Assembly: GCA_051656605.1 (NCBI GenBank)
Contig: JBOGCF010000056.1
Span: forward strand, 124,001 to 188,000
Source: UBA12018 sp051656605
GTDB lineage: Bacteria > Bacteroidota > Bacteroidia > Bacteroidales > CAMTPD01
Direction: 5' to 3'
DNA length: 64,000 nucleotides
This document shows, piece by piece, positions 34,952 through 42,466 of the stretch. The position numbers and the translations under genes were made by a program. Each line of letters opens with the position of its first letter. Positions within the stretch are counted from its first letter, which is position 1. The notes below the pieces were generated by a model. It was not told the origin of the DNA and searched no databases. It was given only the letters and a program-made list of their open reading frames with translations.

Positions 34952-36280
34952 ATGAAGAAAACAATATATTCGATATTATCACTTATTGCGCTACTGTCTA
35001 CATCGTGTAATTACCTCGATGTAGACCCGGTAGGGCAGGTAATTCCCGAAAAGGCGAGTGAGTTTAGAGCTTTAATGACGGCTGGATATAAAAACTTTCC
35101 AGATCGACATAAAAGCACAGTAACCATACGTACAGATGAGTTAGACTTGTGTAGTGAATATTCATGGTCGTACGAATCATGGTTTGATTTGGCAACATGG
35201 AACGATCTTTCCGGAAACCCCAAATTAATGGAGTTTTCTTACGATGGATTTTATAAAACGATTTTCTATGCCAATCATACGATTGCAGAAGAAAGTAAAA
35301 TCCAGAATGACGATACAGAGTCAATTGCTCAGATTGTTGCTGAAGCCTATGCTTTAAGAGCATTCGCTCACTTTGAATTAGTCAACATGTATGCACAGCC
35401 TTATAGCAATGAGACACTTGACTCAAAAGCGATACCGTTGAGCGTTGTGATTGACACAGAGCAAACGTTTCCTCGTGCAACGCTTCGTGAAGTATATGCA
35501 CAAATTTGGAGTGATATCAACAGTGCAGAAGAAAGAATGGAAATTGCAAGTCAGCCCGAAAGCTATCGCTATCGTTTCTCCAAAGAGTCAATGTTGGCAT
35601 TCAAAGCTCGCGTAAGCTTATATCAGCAAGATTGGCAAAAAGCATATGATTTTGCAACAGAATTGATCACTCTTCGTCCTCAATTGCAAGATTTAAATGC
35701 TGAAGGAGCACTACCTCCATACAATTACAAATCGGTTGAAGCAGTACAGTCGCTGACAAACTTCATTCATATGGACGTTCGTGATGACTTTCCTGTAAGC
35801 GAGAAATTGTTAGGCTTGTATAACCAAGAGAATGATATGCGTTTCGCAATGTACTTTAAAAAAGGATATGGTGCATATAAAATTAATAAAGGAAGTACAG
35901 CAGATGAGAAATCAACATTCCGTATGGGCGAGGTATATTTGAATGCGGCAGAAGCTGCATTGCAACGAAACCGTATAGATGAAGCAAAGCAACTTTTAGC
36001 AACGCTAACGTCTGCACGTTTGAAGCCGGAATTCTTCGCGAGTGAGCAAACTCGTATTGCTGCTTATGGAAAAGAAGAAATGATAAAAGAGATTGCTGAC
36101 GAACGCCAACGTGAATTAGCGTTGGAAGGTTTCCGTTGGTATGATTTGCGTCGTACAACACGTGCCCGAATCGAGAAGAGTACATTTACAAATACATACG
36201 TACTTGAAGAAAACGATGCTCGTTATACGTTACGTTTTCCAAAGTCAGCGATTGCAAATAATCCAAACTTGATCGATTAA
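34952..36280 (+). CDS. SusD/RagB-family surface lipoprotein
   Basis: A 442-residue lipoprotein: signal peptide with lipobox LSTSC (Cys about residue 19), followed by CNYLDVDPVGQVIPE typical of SusD. The body is rich in TPR-like helices (AQIVAEAYALRAFAHFELVNMYAQPY, RMGEVYLNAAEAALQRN) and the C-terminal ERQRELALEGFRWYDLRR, both classical family features. It forms the lid over the SusC channel and binds ligand at the cell surface. At 442 residues it is smaller than carbohydrate-type SusD proteins (about 520-600) and closer to RagB. A strong terminator ends the operon. Confidence 0.94.
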   Translation: MKKTIYSILSLIALLSTSCNYLDVDPVGQVIPEKASEFRALMTAGYKNFPDRHKSTVTIRTDELDLCSEYSWSYESWFDLATWNDLSGNPKLMEFSYDGFYKTIFYANHTIAEESKIQNDDTESIAQIVAEAYALRAFAHFELVNMYAQPYSNETLDSKAIPLSVVIDTEQTFPRATLREVYAQIWSDINSAEERMEIASQPESYRYRFSKESMLAFKARVSLYQQDWQKAYDFATELITLRPQLQDLNAEGALPPYNYKSVEAVQSLTNFIHMDVRDDFPVSEKLLGLYNQENDMRFAMYFKKGYGAYKINKGSTADEKSTFRMGEVYLNAAEAALQRNRIDEAKQLLATLTSARLKPEFFASEQTRIAAYGKEEMIKEIADERQRELALEGFRWYDLRRTTRARIEKSTFTNTYVLEENDARYTLRFPKSAIANNPNLID

Positions 36281-36329
36281 GTCTTCGATAAATAGATTAG
36301 ATCCTGAATTATTCAGTATCAAATTTGTT

Positions 36330-36378
36330 CCCCCATTTATGCTTGGTAAAGGTATAAATGGGGGATACTTTTTTTATT
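36330..36378 (+). terminator. Terminator after SusD gene
   Basis: CCCCCATTTAT (36330-36340) pairs with ATAAATGGGGG (36354-36364), followed by TACTTTTTTTT. Confidence 0.92.
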
Positions 36379-36395
36379 AGTCGGATAGATTCATA

Positions 36396-36403
36396 TATCT
36401 TTG
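36396..36403 (+). promoter_or_regulatory. -7 promoter box TATCTTTG for CDF gene
   Basis: An exact -7 consensus 28 bases before the ATG at 36431, with only a T-rich -33 region. It lies just past the SusD terminator, making the CDF gene an independent unit. Confidence 0.6.
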
Positions 36404-36430
36404 TGAAGAACTGTAATATATATTTACGCC

Positions 36431-37417
36431 ATGAATGAAGGAGAAATTAAGATCAAAGTACAACGTCGCATTGTAATATGCTCGGTATTGCTATTGATCG
36501 GAAAGTTTATTGCTTTTTTTATAACAAACTCTGTTGGTATTTTGACCGATGCCATGGAAAGCATTGTAAACGTAACCGCAGGCTTTGTCAGTTTGTACAG
36601 TATTTATGTGGCAAGTAAACCCAAAGATGAAGGACATCCTTTCGGTCATGGAAAAATAGAGTTAATATCGGCCTCTCTTGAGGGAATTATGATTTTAGCT
36701 GCCGGCTTAATGATTGTGTACGAAGGTGTGCGTCGTCTTTTCGAACCCGCAATGATCGATAAGTTAGACATTGGTATTTATATCATTGCCGGAGCCGGAC
36801 TTGTAAACTGGATATTGGGAACTTATAGTATTCGAGTAGGCAAGAAATACGGATCAATAGCTCTTGTTGCAGGAGGAAAGCATTTGCACTCTGATGTTTA
36901 TTCTACAATTGGGCTTGTACTGGGCTTGATAATATTATACTTTACAAAGATTGCATGGATTGATAGTGCCTTGGCCTTGATATTTGGAAGTATCATTATA
37001 TATACCGGAGTCGGTATCTTGCGTACAACTATTGCAAACCTGATGGATAAAGCTGATCCGGATGTGTTACGCACTGTTTACGAAGAAATCACGCATAATA
37101 GAAGCGATGAGTGGATCGATATTCACAACATGAAGATTCTTAAATATGGGAATAACTATTTTGTGGATTGTGACTTGACTTTACCATGGTATTTTAATAT
37201 CAAAGAAGGACACGATAGCAGTGTTGCGCTTGCTACAGTAATGCGATCTCAGTTTCAGGACAAAATGCGTTTGTCAATACATACAGATCCATGTTTGCCT
37301 GCAAAAGATTGTGAAGGATGTGGTTTGATCGAATGCAAACACCGTGAGAATTCATTTAAGGAGCGTACAGTTTTGACTTATGAATTAATGGTGCAAGATG
37401 ATGATTCTTTGATCTAG
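36431..37417 (+). CDS. Cation diffusion facilitator (CDF) metal exporter
   Basis: A 328-residue inner-membrane protein with six helices. TM2 and TM5 hold the usual metal-site acids (SVGILTDAMESIVNV, with D and nearby, and HLHSDVYST, with H and D), and DEGHPFGHGKIE is the conserved loop after TM2. The cytoplasmic C-terminal domain (about 215-328) ends with a cluster CLPAKDCEGCGLIECKHREN containing four Cys and one His, which may be an extra metal-sensing site. CDF proteins export Zn2+, Fe2+, Mn2+ or related ions with H+ antiport. The gene sits between the SusCD operon and the porin-glutaminase pair; the cation is not known. Confidence 0.92.
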   Translation: MNEGEIKIKVQRRIVICSVLLLIGKFIAFFITNSVGILTDAMESIVNVTAGFVSLYSIYVASKPKDEGHPFGHGKIELISASLEGIMILAAGLMIVYEGVRRLFEPAMIDKLDIGIYIIAGAGLVNWILGTYSIRVGKKYGSIALVAGGKHLHSDVYSTIGLVLGLIILYFTKIAWIDSALALIFGSIIIYTGVGILRTTIANLMDKADPDVLRTVYEEITHNRSDEWIDIHNMKILKYGNNYFVDCDLTLPWYFNIKEGHDSSVALATVMRSQFQDKMRLSIHTDPCLPAKDCEGCGLIECKHRENSFKERTVLTYELMVQDDDSLI

Positions 37418-37439
37418 ACCTAACTTTTGGCTGTTTTAT

Positions 37440-37480
37440 GAGTGTTAATGTTTCGACACGGTGAGCTAACATTAACACTC
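37440..37480 (+). terminator. Inverted repeat after CDF gene
   Basis: GAGTGTTAATGTT (37440-37452) and AACATTAACACTC (37468-37480) form a perfect 13-bp stem; no T-run follows, so termination is uncertain. Confidence 0.5.
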
Positions 37481-37512
37481 GTATATCAACTATTGCATAC
37501 TAGATTTGTTTT

Positions 37513-37544
37513 TTTGATAGAGAAAGAAATTATTTCTATGTTTA
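37513..37544 (+). promoter_or_regulatory. Promoter for porin-glutaminase operon
   Basis: TTTG (37513-37516) and TATGTTTA (37537-37544) are 20 bp apart; only the last base of the -7 box departs from consensus. The start site would lie a few bases before the ATG at 37560. Confidence 0.5.
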
Positions 37545-37559
37545 ATAAATAAATCTATT

Positions 37560-38864
37560 ATGGACAAAACTAATCTATTCTGGAGAGGTGTAGTTGGACT
37601 ATCCCTCCTTTTTCCCGCGACTTCGTTTGCTCAATCAAGCGAAGTAATTGATTTGAAGAAACCACAAAAAGGAGAAGACATCATGGTTATTTATAACACC
37701 GGAAGCCATGACTCAACTATTGTAAATGTATTTAGCAAAAACACACCGAAACATTTTACTGCTCCTGGATTGCCACGTTTTGCAATCGTAGGAAAACAAC
37801 AAAAATACTATTTGGGTATTGGTGGATACGTAAAGGGAACAGCATCATTCGACTTTGATGGAGTTATCAATAGCCCTACAAATTTTACGACCAATGCGAT
37901 TCCGGTGCCTAAGATTCCGGGCAACGGAGCTAAATTTCAAGCGAGTGCAGCAACCAGTAACATCTTCTTTAATTTTGTAGGACTACCAAATACTGAGAAC
38001 GAGTTTGGTGCTTATATCAATGCCAACTTTACCGGAGATAATTACGCCTTTACACTGTTAAGTGCTTATGTTACTTACCGGGGATTCTTAGTAGGGTATG
38101 GAACAAGTTTGTTTACCGATGCAGCAGCCGTACCCCCAACAATCGACTATGAAGGACCTTCCGGTTTGACCTTTGTATATAACACAGTTCTGCAATATAC
38201 ATACAATATCAATAAAAAATGGTCTGCTGCAATTGCTGCTGAGATGCCAATGTTAAGTGCAACATATAAAAATCCATATACACAAGATGTATATCAACGC
38301 GTTCCGGATATTCCTGTTTATTTGCAATACTCATGGAATAATGGTGCAAACTGGTTGAGAGCATCCGGTTTATTCCGTACGCTCACATATCGTGATGAAG
38401 TATTGCAGAAAAACAGAAATGAGTTTGGTTGGGGGGTAAAGCTGAGTGGAGCTGCCAATATCCTACCTAATCTTAAAGCATTCTATCAAGGTGTATATGG
38501 TCAAGGAATTACCAATTATATCCAAGATATGACAGGCCTAGGAATGGATATGGTTAATTGTGCAAGCAACAATGGTCATATGTCGCGTGTTAAATCGTGG
38601 GGAGCATATGGCGGTTTGCAATATAACTTCTCACCAACAACATTTATGTCTTGGACCTATAGCCAAGATAGAGCTTACATGCCTGATGGAATTGTAAATC
38701 CTACCGGTTATAAATATGCACAATACTTGGTAGCCAACATGTTTTGGAACTTAGTACCTAATGTACAGATGGGTGTTGAGTATTTGTGGGGACGCAGAGT
38801 AAATCATGATAGAGAATCCAATCATGCCAATCGCCTACAAACCATGATACAGTTTAACTTCTAA
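37560..38864 (+). CDS. DcaP-like outer-membrane porin
   Basis: A 434-residue protein with a signal peptide (cleavage near SFAQ, residue 25), a short N-terminal segment (about 26-70), and then an all-beta barrel with many Gly/aromatic-rich strands (YLGIGGYVKGTASFDFDG, GVEYLWGRRVNHD). It ends in the aromatic-terminated strand LQTMIQFNF expected for porins. It resembles the DcaP-type porins found next to glutaminase and GAD genes in Bacteroidales. It likely lets glutamine or glutamate, or another small anion, cross the outer membrane, and the glutaminase gene follows after 24 bases. Direct substrate evidence is lacking. Confidence 0.82.
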   Translation: MDKTNLFWRGVVGLSLLFPATSFAQSSEVIDLKKPQKGEDIMVIYNTGSHDSTIVNVFSKNTPKHFTAPGLPRFAIVGKQQKYYLGIGGYVKGTASFDFDGVINSPTNFTTNAIPVPKIPGNGAKFQASAATSNIFFNFVGLPNTENEFGAYINANFTGDNYAFTLLSAYVTYRGFLVGYGTSLFTDAAAVPPTIDYEGPSGLTFVYNTVLQYTYNINKKWSAAIAAEMPMLSATYKNPYTQDVYQRVPDIPVYLQYSWNNGANWLRASGLFRTLTYRDEVLQKNRNEFGWGVKLSGAANILPNLKAFYQGVYGQGITNYIQDMTGLGMDMVNCASNNGHMSRVKSWGAYGGLQYNFSPTTFMSWTYSQDRAYMPDGIVNPTGYKYAQYLVANMFWNLVPNVQMGVEYLWGRRVNHDRESNHANRLQTMIQFNF

Positions 38865-38888
38865 CAAACTTTTAAAGCATATACTTAT

Positions 38889-39854
38889 ATGAAACAAATC
38901 AAGATCTCTGAATTAAAGGCTTTAATGCTTCAGACACATGAGTTGTACAAAGACAACAAGGATGGCGTAAATGCAAACTATATTCCTTTTCTAGCGAGTG
39001 TACCATCCGATCTGTTTGGTATTTCAATCTGTTTACCTTGTGGAACTGTTCTAGAGGTTGGAGATACCGGGTATGTATTCGGTATTGAATCGGTCTCTAA
39101 AGTACATACTGCCATTCTTGCGATGAAGCAGTACGGAGCCGCAGAGATCTTGAATAAAATTGGCGCAGATGCTACCGGACTTCCTTTCAACTCTATTTTT
39201 GCCATCTTACTTGAGAATGATCATCCGTCAACACCTCTTGTAAATGCAGGCGCTATCAGTGCATGTAGTATGGTGAAGCCAGTAGGGGATTCAGATAAGA
39301 AATGGACTGCTATTGTTGAAAATGTTCGTGATTTAAGTGGTAGTGATCCCATTCTTCTAGAAGAGCTTTATAAATCAGAGTCGGCAACCAACTTTAATAA
39401 CAAAGCAATATCCTGGTTATTAAAGAACTTTGACCGTATTTATGACAATCCAGATTTGGCACTTGATTTATATACACGTCAATGTTCATTAGGTATTACT
39501 GCTCGTCAATTAGCAATCAGTGGAGCTACAATAGCCAATCAAGGAAAGAATCCCGTTACAGGAGTTCAAGTCTTTGATCCATCTATCGCTCCTAAGATCA
39601 CTTCTATGATAGCAGCCGTTGGATTCTACGAGCACTCAGGCGATTGGGTTTTTGAGTCTGGTATTCCGGCCAAATCAGGAGTAGGAGGCGGAGTAATGGG
39701 AGTTCTTCCCGGTATATTTGGTATTGCAGCATTTGCACCACCATTAGATGGAGCGGGTAACTCTGTTAAGGCTCAGTTGGCAATCAAACACATTATGAAT
39801 GAGTTGGGTTTGAATGTATATACAGCAAATCAAGTAGAGTTTATTAAAGATTAA
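38889..39854 (+). CDS. glsA: Glutaminase A
   Basis: A 321-residue cytoplasmic glutaminase of the beta-lactamase-like fold. The catalytic S-x-x-K motif is present as S68-V-S-K71 (in IESVSKVHTA), and HPSTPLVNAGAI, YTRQCSL and SGVGGGVMGVLPG match the rest of the family's active site. It hydrolyses glutamine to glutamate and ammonia; released ammonia can buffer acid (as for E. coli YbaS), and the glutamate can feed GadB. It follows the porin after 24 bases and ends in a strong terminator, so the two are a coherent operon for acid-stress or nitrogen use. Confidence 0.96.
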   Translation: MKQIKISELKALMLQTHELYKDNKDGVNANYIPFLASVPSDLFGISICLPCGTVLEVGDTGYVFGIESVSKVHTAILAMKQYGAAEILNKIGADATGLPFNSIFAILLENDHPSTPLVNAGAISACSMVKPVGDSDKKWTAIVENVRDLSGSDPILLEELYKSESATNFNNKAISWLLKNFDRIYDNPDLALDLYTRQCSLGITARQLAISGATIANQGKNPVTGVQVFDPSIAPKITSMIAAVGFYEHSGDWVFESGIPAKSGVGGGVMGVLPGIFGIAAFAPPLDGAGNSVKAQLAIKHIMNELGLNVYTANQVEFIKD

Positions 39855-39870
39855 ATTACTATTGCAATAC

Positions 39871-39907
39871 AAAAAAGGCTACAATCCTCAGGATTGTAGC
39901 CTTTTTT
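39871..39907. terminator. Bidirectional terminator after glsA
   Basis: AAAAAAGGCTACAATCC and GGATTGTAGCCTTTTTT form a 17-bp perfect stem with a three-base loop between convergent glsA and the sigma-factor gene. Confidence 0.93.
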
Positions 39908-39931
39908 GCTTTAAACACATATATTGTCCTA

Positions 39932-40435
39932 TTATCTAAAATCCTTTAGCTTTACTTGCAATGTCTTTCTAGCAAAGAAGATCCTACTTTTAATAGTGCC
40001 TAGAGGTAAGTTTAGTTCTTCTGCAATTTCGTTGTATTTAAAACCCGAAAGAAACATCGAGAATGGAACTTTCAGTTCTTCATTTAGATTCTGAATTGCT
40101 TTATTTATCTCATTCATAGCATAAGCGCCATCAGGAGATTCAAAGCCGGTTTCTGTAGTCAGATTAAGGTTATAAAGATCAATTTCTTGATCCACTACAG
40201 TTTGCGTACGCAGCACTTTGTGATAGTTGTTTATAAAGGTGTGACGCATAATAGTCAGTACCCAACCTTTAAAGTTTACGTTGTCAACAAATTTCTCTTG
40301 ATTATCAAGAGCCTTGAGCGTAGTATCTTGTAAAAGATCCTGAGCATCATCACGATTAGCAGTCAGTAACATCGCAAAGCTCATCATATTGCTTTGCAAG
40401 CTCATTAGTTTTTGTTGAAATTGTTGCGCATTCAT
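39932..40435 (-). CDS. ECF-type RNA polymerase sigma factor
   Basis: About 167 residues when started at ATG 40435; an upstream in-frame ATG at 40501 would add 22 residues not typical for the family. Region 2 (ANRDDAQDLLQDTTLKAL, then FKGWVLTIMRHTFINNYH) and region 4 (FNYNEIAEELNLPLGTIKSRI type, here FKYNEIAEELNLPLGTIK) are clear, so the protein directs RNA polymerase to a special promoter set. No anti-sigma gene lies beside it, so control is probably at its transcription. It sits between the porin-glutaminase operon and the second decarboxylase-antiporter pair, making it a candidate regulator of this region, although this is only inference. Confidence 0.88.
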   Translation of the reverse strand: MNAQQFQQKLMSLQSNMMSFAMLLTANRDDAQDLLQDTTLKALDNQEKFVDNVNFKGWVLTIMRHTFINNYHKVLRTQTVVDQEIDLYNLNLTTETGFESPDGAYAMNEINKAIQNLNEELKVPFSMFLSGFKYNEIAEELNLPLGTIKSRIFFARKTLQVKLKDFR

Positions 40436-40529
40436 ACTCGTCAGTAATAAATAAGTTTGTAAAATTGTTCTTTCATTATAGATTGATCTTGTATTTGTCA
40501 ATCATGCGACAAATCATATATTGATATTG

Positions 40530-40559
40530 CAAATATAATGGCAAATTTATATTATCAAA
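40530..40559 (-). promoter_or_regulatory. Promoter of ECF sigma gene
   Basis: On the minus strand, TTTG (complement of 40556-40559) and TATATTTG (complement of 40530-40537) are 18 bp apart, an exact Bacteroidota consensus. Transcription would begin near 40523. Confidence 0.75.
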
Positions 40560-40754
40560 ATAAGCATATTTTATGGGATTGTTAAATAGCGCCCCAAAGT
40601 ATAATGATTCTTGAGTATTGAATAATAGAGATTGATGGAAGTTGATAAAAACTCTGTATTTAAAGGGTTTAGCGGAGTAGTGCTCATGAAAGCGTAAAAG
40701 AGAATCGTTACCTAAAAATGTGCGTTGTAATACTCATTTTATTCAAATAATACA

Positions 40755-40795
40755 AAAGAAAAGGCAAGCATCAATATACTTGCCTTTCTACTTTT
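40755..40795. terminator. Terminator after antiporter copy 2
   Basis: AAAGGCAAG (40760-40768) pairs with CTTGCCTTT (40779-40787) with T-rich flanks on both strands; on the minus strand the run TTTTCTTTTG follows. Between here and the sigma promoter (about 40560-40755) nothing else can be identified. Confidence 0.75.
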
Positions 40796-42337
40796 TTATT
40801 TAGAAGCTGTAGGATCATATCCTGCCGGCCACTTAGAAACTTGGCTAGGTTTACGGCCTTCAAGTTCGAAATCAAATGGCTCGAAATCTGAGTTTGGATC
40901 TTTCCATTCTTTTTTATGTTTCGCATAAATAATAAATGGAATGACTCCAAAGAACAGTGTTCCTAATATTAGGATACCAACATAAGTAGCAGGACTACCT
41001 GTGGTAATTTGTGATGGAGGAATAAAGCTGACAATGGTTGCAGCGATAGCTCCGAACAAACCTAACACACCAACAATCCAGATACCGGCAGAACCACCAG
41101 GTATTCTAAAAGGTCTGATTTTATTTGGTTGCGTATATCTCAAGCGGATAGCAGCGATGTACATAATAATGTACATAATCAAATAGATGATGGTCGCTAG
41201 CTGACCCAAAATTTGGTATGCAGATTGCACAGATGGCAGTACAGTCATTACAAAAGTAAGAATTGTAACAAATGCTCCTTGGAATAATAAGATAGGCACT
41301 TGGATACCATGTTGATTTGTTTTTTGTAATGATTTAGGTAAATATCCAGCCTTACCAACAGTAAGAAGTCCGGCAGAAGGACCGGCAATAATAGCACTCA
41401 CTTGTCCTAAAACACCAAAAGCAAGCATAATTGCCATGATATTACCCATCCAAGGCAGTCCGATCGAAGCCCAGAAATCACGATAAGCGATCAACAATGT
41501 TTGAGTCAGGTTGATGTCTTTTTCAGGAATGATAATACCAACCGCCAATGTACACAGAACGAAAATAACAATAACAATTACAGTCGCTATTAGAATTGAG
41601 ATCGGATAACTACGTGTAGGATTCTTCATTTGCTCAATATGCACCGCTTGTTGTTCCATACCGGCAAAGAACAAGAATATACTTGCAGCTAAAACGAAGT
41701 TATTAAAGTCTGTGAAGTCAGGGAAGAATGGTTGATCTAGTGGCAAATAAACAGGTTTTCCCATGCATAGGTAAACAATCGCCAAGATAATCAAGATTGC
41801 ACCCGGAATGATGGTACCAAAAAGACCTCCGAGTGTACTCAACTTAGACGAAGACTTCATTCCTTTAAATGTATTCAACGTGGCTAACCAGTAAACACCA
41901 AGCAATACGACGATCATATAAAGTTTATTCCCTGCAAGCTTGGCATCGAAGCTTTCGGGCCACCAAATGTATGCAATAGAGACCCCTGCAAAAATAAGCA
42001 CTGTAGGGAACCAGATTACAACCGCTTGCCATTGGAAGTAGATGGCTGCGAATCCCCAACGAGGACCAAATGCTTCACTTACCCAACGGAAGATACCTCC
42101 TTTTTTAGGGAAGGTTGATGCTAGTTCTGCTGCAACAAGAGAAACCGGAATAAGGAATACAATTGCAGCAAACAAATAATAGAAAATAGAAGAAAGCCCA
42201 TACTCTGCTTGAGAAGGCATACCTCTTAAGCTCACAATAGTGGTTACGTTCATGATTGCAAACGCCATCACGCTGATGGTTGCGGCTTTTTTAACCGGAC
42301 TACCGCTTGTATCAGGTTTTTTAGGAGTTGTTGCCAT
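40796..42337 (-). CDS. Glutamate/GABA-type antiporter (GadC family), copy 2
   Basis: A 513-residue APC-family transporter with twelve predicted helices, clearly paralogous to the antiporter at 22192: both share VSLRGMPSQAEYG-type TM1 regions and EKDINLTQTLL-type loops. The cytoplasmic tail contains FEPFDFELEGRKP, a counterpart of FEPFDWEL in copy 1, and probably serves as a pH-sensitive plug. It lies downstream of a PLP decarboxylase (130-base gap containing a hairpin), so it likely exchanges that enzyme's substrate and product. Because the decarboxylase is unusual, the transported pair may not be glutamate/GABA. Confidence 0.85.
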   Translation of the reverse strand: MATTPKKPDTSGSPVKKAATISVMAFAIMNVTTIVSLRGMPSQAEYGLSSIFYYLFAAIVFLIPVSLVAAELASTFPKKGGIFRWVSEAFGPRWGFAAIYFQWQAVVIWFPTVLIFAGVSIAYIWWPESFDAKLAGNKLYMIVVLLGVYWLATLNTFKGMKSSSKLSTLGGLFGTIIPGAILIILAIVYLCMGKPVYLPLDQPFFPDFTDFNNFVLAASIFLFFAGMEQQAVHIEQMKNPTRSYPISILIATVIVIVIFVLCTLAVGIIIPEKDINLTQTLLIAYRDFWASIGLPWMGNIMAIMLAFGVLGQVSAIIAGPSAGLLTVGKAGYLPKSLQKTNQHGIQVPILLFQGAFVTILTFVMTVLPSVQSAYQILGQLATIIYLIMYIIMYIAAIRLRYTQPNKIRPFRIPGGSAGIWIVGVLGLFGAIAATIVSFIPPSQITTGSPATYVGILILGTLFFGVIPFIIYAKHKKEWKDPNSDFEPFDFELEGRKPSQVSKWPAGYDPTASK

Positions 42338-42367
42338 ATATGATTAGATTAAAAAGTAGTACATCAA

Positions 42368-42425
42368 AAGGAGGTTTGCGAAGGCTTATCTGTCGTTTAC
42401 CAAGATAGACCGCGCAAACCTCCTT
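42368..42425 (-). terminator. Intergenic terminator/attenuator between decarboxylase and antiporter
   Basis: AAGGAGGTTTGCG (42368-42380) and CGCAAACCTCCTT (42413-42425) form a perfect 13-bp stem; minus-strand downstream bases are TTTTGATG. It probably limits read-through from the decarboxylase gene into the antiporter gene. Confidence 0.7.
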
Positions 42426-42466
42426 ATTTTATTATTTTAGTGAAAGGTAAAATTCAATTTATAGAA

